Both the position numbers and the translations under genes were made by a program. Below, in pieces: positions 25,306 through 34,183 of a DNA stretch of 60,177 nt (position 1 is its first letter; the number at the start of each line of letters is the position of its first letter). The notes under the pieces are model-generated. The model had not been told where the DNA came from. It ran no database searches and saw nothing but the letters and a program-made list of their open reading frames with translations. The DNA comes from Pedobacter sp. KBW06 (GTDB lineage Bacteria > Bacteroidota > Bacteroidia > Sphingobacteriales > Sphingobacteriaceae), in NCBI RefSeq assembly GCF_003852525.1, contig NZ_QAJL01000001.1, positions 298,796 through 358,972 of the forward strand, in the 5' to 3' direction.

Positions 25306-26649
25306 ATGAATAAAAAATATACTTTTTTACTGGCTGCCTTATTCCTCAGCAGCCTCTGTGCCTGCAGAAAAGAGCTCATCACAGGCCTCAGGCCGGTTAA
25401 TGTGACCGTTAAACTGGATTTTGATCCTGAAATTTCCGCTTTCAACATTCCCATGAACGACCTGGAAGTAAAACTCAAAAGCCTGGGAACCGGCGTAGAG
25501 ACCCTGGTTAAAACCAATGCCAAAGGCGAGGCTGTGTTTGAGAAAATCAGCTCCGGAAGTTACGACTTCATGGTCAGCAAACGCTTCAGTCCACAGGAAT
25601 ATCAGCGCCTGACGGGGATCAGTGTAGAGAGTGATATGGTTTTCAATTCCGGAAAAACCAATTACACCATCAAAACCAATGAAGGAAATTACCAGATTCC
25701 AATGACCCTCAAGCGTGGTGTTCAGGGAAAATGGGTCATCAAGCAATTGTATTATGCAGGCTCAGACCTCTATGATGGTGCTTCCCTGAGGGATAATTTC
25801 TTCGAAGTGTACAACAATACAGGAGAGGTACTATATGCCGATTCACTCTGCATGATGTTCGTGTATGGCCGCTTATCCACCACCTATAACCGGACCGATT
25901 TATTACAACCGAACGGGCAGTTCGACTGGACAAAGGCGGCCGGAACGGAGCCCTCACCTGCCAATGCCAATGAGGATTACCTCTATGCTCAGGCGATTTA
26001 TCGTTTCCCCGGAACAGGCAAACAATATCCGGTACAACCCGGACAAAGCCTTGTGGTGGCACGAAGTGCCATCAATCATCAGCAACCCTTTACCAATAAA
26101 AACGGGAAAGTATATGAAGTAAAAAGACCAGACCTGACCGTAGACCTTAGTAAAGCAGATTTTGAAGTTATCAGTACCCCTGCTCTTGCCCCCGGCGAAA
26201 AAGGTTCAGAGATCGACATTCCTACACCTGGAAAAACAAGCCTGGAGGTGATCCAGGTATTCGGAAAGAACATGATGATGGACAACATCGGCAGAGTCGG
26301 TTATGCTCTATTCAAAACATCCGAAGACATCCGCAAATGGCCTAAATATGCCGAAGTCAAAGAAACCAGTATCGAAGGAAAAACCCTGTATACCAGAGTT
26401 CCAAAAAAATACATCATTGATGCGGTAGAAACTCAGCCCAGCACTGCCGGAAGAAGAATTCCTAAAAAATTAAGTATGGAACTGGATGCCGGTTTTGGCT
26501 TTGTTCCCGGAGGTTCCTACAGCTCCCAGGCGCTGATCCGCAGGGTGGAAAGAATAGAAAACGGAAGAAAAATTTTAATGGATACCAATAACTCAAGTGT
26601 GGATTTCGAATGGATCATGCCAGCAATCCCCGGAGGTTTTAAACAATAA
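25306..26649 (+). CDS. DUF4876 lipoprotein (copy 1)
   Basis: 447 residues. The signal peptide has a lipobox ending LCAC (Cys20). An Ig-like/carboxypeptidase-like N-terminal domain (about 28-125: VTVKLDFDPEISAFNIP, TNAKGEAVFEKISSGSY) is followed by the DUF4876 core. Its signature blocks are WVIKQLYYAGSDLYDG, FFEVYNNTGEVLYADSL, GTGKQYPVQPGQSLVVA and LTVDLSKADFEV, ending with GGSYSSQALIRRVERIENGR. The core resembles lamin-tail-like folds (an EVYNNT and ADSL strand pair). It is 13 bases after the receptor and 2 bases before the barrel gene, so it is tightly co-expressed. Probably a surface-exposed or periplasmic partner of the receptor. Confidence 0.88.
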   Translation: MNKKYTFLLAALFLSSLCACRKELITGLRPVNVTVKLDFDPEISAFNIPMNDLEVKLKSLGTGVETLVKTNAKGEAVFEKISSGSYDFMVSKRFSPQEYQRLTGISVESDMVFNSGKTNYTIKTNEGNYQIPMTLKRGVQGKWVIKQLYYAGSDLYDGASLRDNFFEVYNNTGEVLYADSLCMMFVYGRLSTTYNRTDLLQPNGQFDWTKAAGTEPSPANANEDYLYAQAIYRFPGTGKQYPVQPGQSLVVARSAINHQQPFTNKNGKVYEVKRPDLTVDLSKADFEVISTPALAPGEKGSEIDIPTPGKTSLEVIQVFGKNMMMDNIGRVGYALFKTSEDIRKWPKYAEVKETSIEGKTLYTRVPKKYIIDAVETQPSTAGRRIPKKLSMELDAGFGFVPGGSYSSQALIRRVERIENGRKILMDTNNSSVDFEWIMPAIPGGFKQ

Positions 26650-26651
26650 TT

Positions 26652-28196
26652 ATGCGTTTTAAAGCAATAAAAATATACAGTGCAGCTTTGCTCCTGACCG
26701 GCAGCTGTTTTTCTGTCATCGCCCAGGATTCCCTGAACGTATGGAACATTAACCGAACTGTCAGTCAGAAGCAGGATTATCAGCTGACCATTAGTTCCGG
26801 TCTGTTTCTTTTGCAAAGCCCGATAAAACGGACTTCTTTATCTACCATCAGTTACGAAAGTTTTGGAGGAGGCTTCAAACTGGCACAACAAGGGAAGAGC
26901 AACAACCGGATCAGCTTTCAGTCGGAAGGCATCAGGACCATAAAAAACCTGAAACTCTGGGGCAGTTTCAAATACCAGTCTGAACAGAATGAAAGCATCC
27001 GTTTCAGTCACCGGACAGACAATACCGACCCGGCCCCTTTTTATTATGGATCGGAAAAAGCTGTTCATTACAGTCGCACAGATTACCAGCTCAATGCACT
27101 TGCTGCCTATCCCCTGCTAAAAAACACCGCCATTGCCCTTGCCCTGGATTATGGAATGGGCGACCATTACAGCACCAACGACCCAAGAGCAGTGCTTAAA
27201 CATTTCCGACTCATCCTGAAACCCGAACTGATCTACAGAAAACCAGGTTTTGCCATTGGCATCAATGGAACTTATGGCTACGGTCAAAACGAGTATCAGG
27301 TTGATTACAGAAACAAAGAATACTATGAATCAGACTCCTATCCGGAGTATGTCAATTACCTTGTAAATGGCTACGGGGTGATCAGAGATGCCCTGGACTT
27401 CTCTGACCGGGTTTTTATGATCAATAGAAAATGGAAAGGTGCAGGACTTCAGGGTACTGCAAAAGCCTTTGACGGAGAATTTAAAGGCAGTCTTTCTTAT
27501 CTCCTGCGCGGGGAAAAATTTGAGCGGGGCAACTCTTCCGGAAAATATGCCAATAAAGAGAACTATGGAATATTCGATTTAAAAAAATGGGAAGCCATGC
27601 TCAGGTACATCAACGGTCAATGGGCTGCAGGCCTGTATTGGGAACAGGAAGAAGGAAAGGAATACAATGTCCGCCTGGGTGGCAACAACTATTTATACCA
27701 TGCGCAAAAACTGCAGTTCAGCCTGATCAATACCCTGCTCCTTCAACAGAAAAAACTCGAACTGGGCATTCTCTTATCTGCCCGAAATGCCAATCAGGTA
27801 GATGGAAATTACGAAATCGGAAGAGACCGCTCCCTTGCCGGTGCTGGGATTCTTGTCGGCAGGGAATGGCTCCACAAAGCGCAGCAAAACTTCAGGACCC
27901 TCTTTTCTGCGAGTTACTATCTTCCCTACCAGACCCGGTTTGACTTTAACCCCTCAAAGACCAACAGCTTTATCAAACAAGTAATTGCTGCTGATGCCGC
28001 AATGGACCTGCAACATTACCTGGAACTCAGCGCATCCGCACATTATATGATTCGTTTAAAATCATTTAACTGGCAATTTGGGATTGAAGGTAAAGGGGTT
28101 CTTGCCAACGCTTCCCGTCCTCTGCCTTCCATTGACAGCTACCTTCCGGGAAGAACAGCTTACCGTGCAAACCTCAGCGCCTCCCTCTTTTTCTAA
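26652..28196 (+). CDS. DUF6850-like outer-membrane barrel (copy 1)
   Basis: 514 residues. The signal peptide ends near residue 24 (SVIAQ). The rest alternates amphipathic strands with Tyr/Gly/Asn-rich turns (for example ALDYGMGDHYSTNDPR, INGTYGYGQNEYQVDYRN) and ends in LSASLFF; the terminal Phe is the barrel-assembly signal. It fits the DUF6850 barrel family found beside DUF4876 genes. No plug or TonB box is visible, so it is probably a passive pore or scaffold. It is 2 bases downstream of the DUF4876 gene and 14 bases upstream of the peroxidase. Confidence 0.8.
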   Translation: MRFKAIKIYSAALLLTGSCFSVIAQDSLNVWNINRTVSQKQDYQLTISSGLFLLQSPIKRTSLSTISYESFGGGFKLAQQGKSNNRISFQSEGIRTIKNLKLWGSFKYQSEQNESIRFSHRTDNTDPAPFYYGSEKAVHYSRTDYQLNALAAYPLLKNTAIALALDYGMGDHYSTNDPRAVLKHFRLILKPELIYRKPGFAIGINGTYGYGQNEYQVDYRNKEYYESDSYPEYVNYLVNGYGVIRDALDFSDRVFMINRKWKGAGLQGTAKAFDGEFKGSLSYLLRGEKFERGNSSGKYANKENYGIFDLKKWEAMLRYINGQWAAGLYWEQEEGKEYNVRLGGNNYLYHAQKLQFSLINTLLLQQKKLELGILLSARNANQVDGNYEIGRDRSLAGAGILVGREWLHKAQQNFRTLFSASYYLPYQTRFDFNPSKTNSFIKQVIAADAAMDLQHYLELSASAHYMIRLKSFNWQFGIEGKGVLANASRPLPSIDSYLPGRTAYRANLSASLFF

Positions 28197-28210
28197 ACAC
28201 ATTACCGATC

Positions 28211-29359
28211 ATGAAATACAAAGTTATAAGCCTTCTTTTTTTGTCCTACATCCTGCTCATCAGCATTTCATTTAAGGCAGGGGTCCCGGAAGAATTTCTG
28301 AAGTCGCTGAGGGCCCAGTATGAGAAAGACCCGAAGGAATGGCCAAAGCCAGAAGTAGATTCAGGAATTGTCTGGAAAGAGCTTGCCGCGATGACTTATC
28401 CAGGAAACAGTGGCAGAGACAGCAGCAGCATAAAAAAAGCACAATTGGGCAAACTTTTATTCTTTGATCCCCGCCTCAGTTCCTCCAATCAGATTTCCTG
28501 CTCCAGCTGTCATGATCCGGAGATGAGCTGGACCGATGGCAGAAAACTGGCCATAGGGCACGACCATCAGTCTGGGATCAGGAACACCCCATCCATTCAG
28601 AATCTTGCTGAAAACCGTTTATTTTTATGGGATGGCCGCCGCAACACGCTTTCTGCTCAGGCCAGAGAAGCGATGGCAAATCCGGTAGAAATGCATGTAG
28701 ACCTGGATCAGCTCCCTGCAAAGATCAGGAAGATCAAGGGCTATAAGGTTTATTTTGAACAAGCTTTTGGAAAAGGCAGCAAATACGGAGAAGAACAGAT
28801 CCTGGAAAGTATTGCTGCCTTTGTGGCCGGGATCAGCAGCAGACCTACACGATTCGATAATTTTATGAAGGGCCGTAAAAGGGCCCTATCGGATCAGCAG
28901 ATCTGGGGACTTCACCTCTTCCGGACCAAGGCCAGGTGTATCAACTGTCATAACGGGGCGATGTTTAACGATGGAGAATTTCACAACCTTGGTTTCAGCA
29001 ACTATGGAAAGCCAAACCAGGACCTCGGCCTTTACAACATCAGCGGGAATCCGGCAGATATCGGCAAGTTCAAGACGCCTTCTCTTCGGGATGTGATGCG
29101 CACAAGCCCATGGTTTCATGATGGCCGTTTCAATGAGATGGAAGCATTGATCAATATGTATACTGCCGGAATGCCGCAGCCAAAACCACGAGTCGCACAG
29201 ATCCAGGATCCAAACTACCCGAAATCTTCTCCCCACCTTAAAAAGCTGGACATCAACCTGGAAGAAAGGGCAGCCATCATTTCTTTTTTAACAGCAATTA
29301 CAACTGCTCCTCTGGAATTTAAAAGACCAGAACTGCCCTCAAATGATCTAAAACAATAA
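28211..29359 (+). CDS. Di-haem cytochrome c peroxidase, MauG/CcpA-like (copy 1)
   Basis: 382 residues. An N-terminal hydrophobic segment (about 5-22) directs export or anchors the protein. A conserved block EWPKPEVDSG (43-52) precedes two c-type haem motifs: CSSCH at 97-101 and CINCH at 243-247. Between and after them are the family blocks GKLLFFDPRLS, NTPSIQN, FLWDGR, LFRTKARC and FKTPSLRDVMRTSPWFHDGRF. Bacterial CcpA enzymes reduce H2O2; MauG oxidises protein side chains. Both hold electrons on two haems, and the sixth ligand of the second haem (Met or Tyr) cannot be fixed here. It closes the four-gene unit. Confidence 0.92.
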   Translation: MKYKVISLLFLSYILLISISFKAGVPEEFLKSLRAQYEKDPKEWPKPEVDSGIVWKELAAMTYPGNSGRDSSSIKKAQLGKLLFFDPRLSSSNQISCSSCHDPEMSWTDGRKLAIGHDHQSGIRNTPSIQNLAENRLFLWDGRRNTLSAQAREAMANPVEMHVDLDQLPAKIRKIKGYKVYFEQAFGKGSKYGEEQILESIAAFVAGISSRPTRFDNFMKGRKRALSDQQIWGLHLFRTKARCINCHNGAMFNDGEFHNLGFSNYGKPNQDLGLYNISGNPADIGKFKTPSLRDVMRTSPWFHDGRFNEMEALINMYTAGMPQPKPRVAQIQDPNYPKSSPHLKKLDINLEERAAIISFLTAITTAPLEFKRPELPSNDLKQ

Positions 29360-29363
29360 AAAC

Positions 29364-29419
29364 TTGTATAGTCAGCCCAGATACCGTAATATTGCATTTT
29401 ATTTTTAATCAGTCTAAAT
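29364..29419 (+). promoter_or_regulatory. Promoter and Fur-like box before the ECF sigma gene
   Basis: TTG (29364-29366), 20 bases, then TAATATTG (29387-29394), close to the Bacteroidota -33/-7 consensus. Just downstream, AATCAGTCTAAAT (29407-29419) is identical over 13 bases to 52372-52384, upstream of the copy-2 receptor. Confidence 0.45.
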
Positions 29420-29430
29420 AAGCTTACTAT

Positions 29431-29937
29431 ATGAAGGGGAATACTATAGAACTTAAAGACATCAGGCAGCTGTTTGATCAACATTACAGTTCTTTATGTA
29501 AGGTAGCTTATCATGTTGTTTCAGATGCGAATCTGGCAGAAGATATTGTACAGGATTTTTTCTTTGAAATCTGGAAGAAGAAATCGGCAATCCATCTGGA
29601 GGGAGAATTTTACCATTACGCCTGTCGTTCTGTAAAGAATGCAGCCATTAGTTATTACCGGGATAAGAAAAACTACCTGACCATTGTAACCGACGAACTG
29701 CCGGAAGAACGCACTGATGATCAGGCTTATAACCATGACATAGATGAGCGTGTAAAAAAGATTTACGCCATAGCAGAGCTAATGCCGACCAGGAGAAAGA
29801 AAATTTTCCTGCTTAATAATGACGATAAGCTAAAGTATTCCGATATTGCGGCTTTATTAGGCATCTCTGTAAATACCGTAAAGACACAGATCAAACTTGC
29901 CTATCAGTTTATCAGACAATACAACAATACGAACTAA
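29431..29937 (+). CDS. ECF RNA polymerase sigma factor
   Basis: 168 residues, the normal length for an ECF sigma factor. Region 2 is at about 8-75 (LFDQHYSSLCKVAYHVV, LAEDIVQDFFFEIWKKK). Region 4 is at about 108-160 (MPTRRKKIFLLNNDDKL, YSDIAALLGISVNTVKTQI), the helix-turn-helix that reads the -35 site. It is the only sigma gene in the window, while the FecR gene lies 7 kb upstream at the other end of the receptor unit on the same strand. It has its own promoter-like signal. It probably drives the unit at 21401-29359, inferred from synteny. DUF3995 follows 5 bases later. Confidence 0.9.
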   Translation: MKGNTIELKDIRQLFDQHYSSLCKVAYHVVSDANLAEDIVQDFFFEIWKKKSAIHLEGEFYHYACRSVKNAAISYYRDKKNYLTIVTDELPEERTDDQAYNHDIDERVKKIYAIAELMPTRRKKIFLLNNDDKLKYSDIAALLGISVNTVKTQIKLAYQFIRQYNNTN

Positions 29938-29942
29938 CAACA

Positions 29943-30377
29943 ATGATATTTGCACTAGTCGCCATCAATACCTTAATCTTTATCTTCCTTTCTTTGTTGC
30001 ACATTTATTGGGTTTTTGGAGGAACCTGGGCTTTAAAAAATGCTTTACCGGTAAGAGTTAGCGGTGAGCAGGCCATGAAGCCGGGTAAGTTTGGAACCCT
30101 GATCGTAGCATTGGGACTTGCCTTATTTGCGTTCATCACCCTCGCAAACATTGGCATTGCTGATTCGCTGGTCGACAGAAGGTATATTCACATTGGCACT
30201 TATGTGATTTCCGGAATTTTCTGCCTTCGTGCCATCGGAGATTTCAAATATATAGGGTTGATGAAAAGCATCAAGGGAACCAATTTCGCAAAAGAAGACA
30301 CCAGGACTTATGTTCCGCTCTGCCTTGTGCTTTCTTTATTCAGCTTATCGATCCCATTGATGACCTGCGGACAATAA
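29943..30377 (+). CDS. DUF3995 membrane protein
   Basis: 144 residues with four hydrophobic helices (NTLIFIFLSLLHIYWVFGG, LIVALGLALFAFITLANI, YVISGIFCLRAIGDF, LCLVLSLFSLSIPLM). The HIYWVFGG...WAL start and the RAIGDFKY(I/V)G block match DUF3995, a small integral membrane family of unknown function. It lies 5 bases after the sigma factor and is probably co-transcribed with it. Convergent with the siderophore-interacting protein gene 8 bases away. Confidence 0.85.
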   Translation: MIFALVAINTLIFIFLSLLHIYWVFGGTWALKNALPVRVSGEQAMKPGKFGTLIVALGLALFAFITLANIGIADSLVDRRYIHIGTYVISGIFCLRAIGDFKYIGLMKSIKGTNFAKEDTRTYVPLCLVLSLFSLSIPLMTCGQ

Positions 30378-30385
30378 GCAGGTCC

Positions 30386-31075
30386 CTACCACCAGAACCC
30401 CTGTACTTTTACCGCAGCATCAAAATCCGGCAGGTTCCTTATTTTTTGTTTCAGGCCAACCACCATGGGTACATTTCCGGCGATGTATATCGCATTGCTT
30501 CCCCATTGCTGTTCTTTAAGCCAGTTGTGCAGGTTATCAATGTTACTGCTCAGCTTTTGAGGAATCGCTTCGAGTAAAGTATCAAAATAACTGGCAAATT
30601 CTGCACGGTGGTTTTCTTCTTTGATGACCAGTGCACCGGCCACATTTCCTTTCCCCACCAATTGCTCCAGGGCCAGAAAATGCCCCACACAGGAACTGTC
30701 TCCGAGACACAGGATTTGCTTTCCATCTACAGGTTTGGCATTCGTCCCTCCGATTCCAAGGTAACAGATCTGATCGCCTTTACGCAATTGAGCAACCCAT
30801 TTGCTGCCATCTCCATCATGCGAAGCATCGATATAAAGGGTGCAGGTCTGTGTTTCCGCATCCCAGCTTGCAGGAGTATAATCCCTGTACACGTATTCCG
30901 CAACCTTTGTTTTCATATGTTGTACGGAAGTCCATTTGTCCATATCTACCCCCGGGAGGTGCAGGTCTACCTCGTAAAAGGTAGAAGGGTTCCAGCTTCT
31001 GACTTCCAGAACAATCCCTTTTTTACCCAATTGACGTTCGATTAATTGCAGTGCTTTCTTCTTTAGCATATTCAT
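30386..31075 (-). CDS. Siderophore-interacting protein (ferric-chelate reductase)
   Basis: 229 residues. The FAD-binding half contains YRDYTPASWD at about residues 63-72, the R-x-Y-T motif that holds FAD in this family. The C-terminal half is a SIP-type NAD(P)H domain: GDSSCVGHFLALEQLV, then IYIAGNVPMVVGLKQ and a final GFWW. ViuB/YqjH-type proteins reduce ferric siderophores in the cytoplasm to release Fe2+. The N-terminal FAD portion is short relative to E. coli YqjH. It lies directly downstream of an AraC gene on the same strand. Confidence 0.85.
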   Translation of the reverse strand: MNMLKKKALQLIERQLGKKGIVLEVRSWNPSTFYEVDLHLPGVDMDKWTSVQHMKTKVAEYVYRDYTPASWDAETQTCTLYIDASHDGDGSKWVAQLRKGDQICYLGIGGTNAKPVDGKQILCLGDSSCVGHFLALEQLVGKGNVAGALVIKEENHRAEFASYFDTLLEAIPQKLSSNIDNLHNWLKEQQWGSNAIYIAGNVPMVVGLKQKIRNLPDFDAAVKVQGFWW

Positions 31076-31159
31076 ACCTCTATCATTTTATAATCCATTA
31101 CAAAACAACAGCAAAAAGAAAACAACCACAATGCAGGATCAAGGGTAACTATTGGACGA

Positions 31160-32008
31160 TTAACGGTAACTCTTCCTGAACTTCCCCGCAGAGATTCCGG
31201 AAACCTTGGTAAACAATCTCGAAAAATAGGTGTGATCGGCGAAACCCAATGAGAATGCAATCTCCTTCAAACTTAGATCAGTATGGTATAATAAACGTTT
31301 TGCTTCCAGTATAATCTCATGATGAATCCAGTAGCTCACCGGAAACCCGGTATTGGACTTTACGACTTCATTGAGGTAAGTGAGGGAAATATTAAGCCTG
31401 GCCGCATATTCAGCTGGTCCCTTAACCGTTTTAAACTCCTGAAGCAATAATGTTCTGAACTGCCGGGTCAGCTGCACCGGCCTGGTATTTAAGGCTTCAC
31501 TTTTAGGCTTAGTCAGAAGGTAAGCTTCGGTCAGCATCCCGATATAGGAAGAAAGCAGGGAATGAACGATCTGTTTACTCAGCGGCTGATGCATATCCAG
31601 GAACCTTTCATGCACCAGATGGATACATTGCTTAAACTTATTGTTGCCGGTCTCGTCCAACAGCAGCGGTTCCTGCTCCAGAATCACATGCTCCAGAATC
31701 TGACGGTATTCTTCCGCAACCAGCAGCGTTTCCACTGCAAGAAACCAACCTGAGGAGTTTTTTGTATTCAGAATATGGTGTACCTGTCCGGGGATAATAT
31801 ACAGTAAGGCACAGCCCTCCACATCGATCGTCTTAAAATCGAGCATGACCTGCGTCGTCCCCTCTTCCTGAAAAATGAAAATATAATGATCATCCCGATG
31901 TGCCCCCAACAGGGTTGCACGGTTCTTATCTATGCTTCGGAAGTAAATCATTTCCAGGCCTATACCATTGCGTTCGGCCATTTTATGGACAGGTATATGT
32001 TGTTTCAT
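31160..32008 (-). CDS. AraC-family transcriptional regulator
   Basis: 282 residues. The N-terminal half is a cupin-like sensing domain (HRDDHYIFIFQEEGTTQVML, VEGCALLYIIPGQVHHI). The C-terminal 100 residues are the AraC/XylS domain with helix-turn-helices at AEYAARLNISLTYLNEVV and LSLKEIAFSLGFADHTYFS, then RLFTKVSGISAGKFRKS. The DNA recognition pattern is complete. Together with the siderophore-interacting protein 84 bases downstream on the same strand it forms a likely regulator-target pair. The effector is unknown. Confidence 0.9.
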   Translation of the reverse strand: MKQHIPVHKMAERNGIGLEMIYFRSIDKNRATLLGAHRDDHYIFIFQEEGTTQVMLDFKTIDVEGCALLYIIPGQVHHILNTKNSSGWFLAVETLLVAEEYRQILEHVILEQEPLLLDETGNNKFKQCIHLVHERFLDMHQPLSKQIVHSLLSSYIGMLTEAYLLTKPKSEALNTRPVQLTRQFRTLLLQEFKTVKGPAEYAARLNISLTYLNEVVKSNTGFPVSYWIHHEIILEAKRLLYHTDLSLKEIAFSLGFADHTYFSRLFTKVSGISAGKFRKSYR

Positions 32009-32063
32009 TTGTGTTCTGTTAAATTATAACGCTCAATTAATCAAATATTCAGAGAAAAAAACA

Positions 32064-33530
32064 TTAAGGGATTAAGGAAGCGATGATCTGGATTCCCCGT
32101 TCCAGTTCCGCTTCGTCCAGTGCTGCATAGCCCAGACGCAAGGCATTTAAAGCTTCTCCATTGAAAGAAAACCTTTCCGTAGAGATCACCTGGACACCAT
32201 GTTTCAATAAAAGTTCTGAAAAGGCAACAGTGTCAACCGGCTTTTTAAAGCGCAGCCAAAAGGCCAGGCCTCCCTCAGGAAGCTGGTAATCCGCTTTTTC
32301 TTTTAAATAACGGTCCAGGTATTTACTCATCAGGGACCTTCTTTCTCGATAAATCCCCAATGCCCGTTTCGCATGTTTGTTGACAATCCCTTCTTCCATC
32401 AATTCCGCCACTGCATTTTCCATCACCGGATCGCCCTGCCGGTCTATGGTCATTCTCAAAGCTGCCAGGGAATCAATAAAAGAGGCCGGACCAGCGACAT
32501 AGCCTACCCTTACCGCCGGAGCGATGAGTTTACTCAGGGAACTGATATAGATCACATTCTCTGCACGATCATAACTGGCCAGGGGCAACAAACTCCTCAG
32601 TCCAAAATGGTAATCATGGTCATAATCATCTTCTATAACTGCAAATCCATATTGATTGGACAGCGCCAGCAGTTGCAGCCTCCGGTCGGCTTTCATGCTA
32701 ACTGTAGTGGGAAACTGATGATGTGGGGTAACATAAACCGCCTTTAGCGGACCTTTCTTACAAAGTTGCTCCAGCTTCGCAATTCGGATCCCCTGTTCAT
32801 CAATCTCCACAGGTGCAATCGTTGCTCCTGCATGTTTGAATGCTTCAAAAGCGGGCCTGTATCCCGGTGTTTCCATCGCTACGATATCCCCAGGTTTGAT
32901 CAGAATCTGAGCCGTAAGGTACAGTGCCATCTGGCTCCCCCGGGTAATACAGATCTGATGAATTCCAAAACTTAAGCCACGGTCCATAGTCAGCATGGTG
33001 GCAATAGCGGTACGCAGTCGCTCTTCCCCCCTTTCATTGGCATAACCCAGCATTCTCCACCTTGCCTTTTGCTGAAAAATCCGCTTATATGCACGGGCCA
33101 GTTCATCCAGGGGGGCCAATTTTACATCCGGTAATCCATCATTAAAAACAATCAAAGGAACTTCGGCATTTACAGTCGATGGCATTCCGGAGCCAAATGC
33201 AGTAAAGGAAAAATTCTTTACCGAAGAGATGCTTTCCTCATTTCTTTGTCGGCGCCGTTCTTTTTGTTTCGGCAGCTTTTCAGAAACAAAGGTTCCTTTC
33301 TTATAAGCGGTTTCCAACCAGCCCTCTGCCATCAGTTCCTCATAAGCAAGAACCACCGTTTTACGGTTTACACCAATGTCGGCAGCCAGGATCCGGCTTC
33401 CCGGCAAGGACATTCCCGGTTTTAGCCGTCCTTTTTTGATCTCTCCGATGATCCCGTCGGCAATCTGCTGGAACACAGATTTATGACTTCCTAATTCGAT
33501 GTTCAATATGGTTTTCCAAGGTCTCAGCAT
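32064..33530 (-). CDS. MocR-type GntR/aminotransferase regulator
   Basis: About 488 residues from the ATG at 33530. The frame is open to 33614, but the extra 28 residues are hydrophobic and unlike the family. The GntR winged helix is at the N-terminus (KSVFQQIADGIIGEIKKGRL, LPGSRILAADIGVNRKTVV). A type-I fold aminotransferase domain follows, with the PLP lysine in ISSLSKLIAPAVRVGY and the aspartate of EDDYDHDYHFG. MocR proteins such as PdxR and GabR use PLP to sense amino metabolites. It is divergent from the cupin-DapA pair, which it probably controls. AraC lies downstream on the same strand. Confidence 0.9.
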   Translation of the reverse strand: MLRPWKTILNIELGSHKSVFQQIADGIIGEIKKGRLKPGMSLPGSRILAADIGVNRKTVVLAYEELMAEGWLETAYKKGTFVSEKLPKQKERRRQRNEESISSVKNFSFTAFGSGMPSTVNAEVPLIVFNDGLPDVKLAPLDELARAYKRIFQQKARWRMLGYANERGEERLRTAIATMLTMDRGLSFGIHQICITRGSQMALYLTAQILIKPGDIVAMETPGYRPAFEAFKHAGATIAPVEIDEQGIRIAKLEQLCKKGPLKAVYVTPHHQFPTTVSMKADRRLQLLALSNQYGFAVIEDDYDHDYHFGLRSLLPLASYDRAENVIYISSLSKLIAPAVRVGYVAGPASFIDSLAALRMTIDRQGDPVMENAVAELMEEGIVNKHAKRALGIYRERRSLMSKYLDRYLKEKADYQLPEGGLAFWLRFKKPVDTVAFSELLLKHGVQVISTERFSFNGEALNALRLGYAALDEAELERGIQIIASLIP

Positions 33531-33647
33531 CTGGCCCATTAGTTTTAGTAAAAACTGGATGATTTTAGTCAGCCAAAAATACACAAAATTTGTCCTGTCA
33601 AAAGGAATTGACATTTAATAATTTCTCCATATTTAAAATTCAATATC

Positions 33648-34118
33648 ATGAAAACAACAGCAGAAAAAACAGCACAACTATCTTCAAAAGATTTCCATCA
33701 AACCTTTGCCCGCCCAAACTATGTAAGACCTGAGAAGTTCATACACAGGAATGTAGAACAGGCAGGTGTCCATAATCAGTTCTCTACTGAAAGAAAACAT
33801 CCGGTGTTTTTTGTAGACCTTCCTACCAGAAATGTAAGCATGACCATCGGCGGACTTTTACCGGGACAACTGACCAATAAACACCGCCATACCTATGAAA
33901 CCGTATTGTTCGTCATTGAAGGTAAAGGCTATACCGAGATCGAAGGTGAAAAAGTAGAATGGCAGGCAGGAGATGCGGTTTATATTCCGGTATGGGCATG
34001 GCACCGTCATCAAAACCTGAGTGATACTGAACCGGCAAAATACATCGCCTGTGAAAATGCACCACAATTACAACACCTGGGCGTAGCCTTAAGAGAAGAA
34101 GAAGGCAGAGACCTGTAA
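33648..34118 (+). CDS. Cupin-domain protein
   Basis: 156 residues. Cupin motif 1 is GQLTNKHRHTYETVLFVIEG (about residues 69-88) and motif 2 is GDAVYIPVWAWHRHQN (about 107-122), supplying His and Glu residues for a metal. A long N-terminal arm (FARPNYVRPEKFIHR) precedes the barrel, as in gentisate-dioxygenase-like small cupins. No signal peptide. It is divergent from the MocR regulator and 65 bases before the DapA-like lyase, so the three form one catabolic or synthetic module. The reaction is not predictable. Confidence 0.85.
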   Translation: MKTTAEKTAQLSSKDFHQTFARPNYVRPEKFIHRNVEQAGVHNQFSTERKHPVFFVDLPTRNVSMTIGGLLPGQLTNKHRHTYETVLFVIEGKGYTEIEGEKVEWQAGDAVYIPVWAWHRHQNLSDTEPAKYIACENAPQLQHLGVALREEEGRDL

Positions 34119-34183
34119 GCACGTTAACGCTCTCTTTTAAAAACGTTCTCTCTCTTTCATTTTTAATTCAAACTCCAATACAC

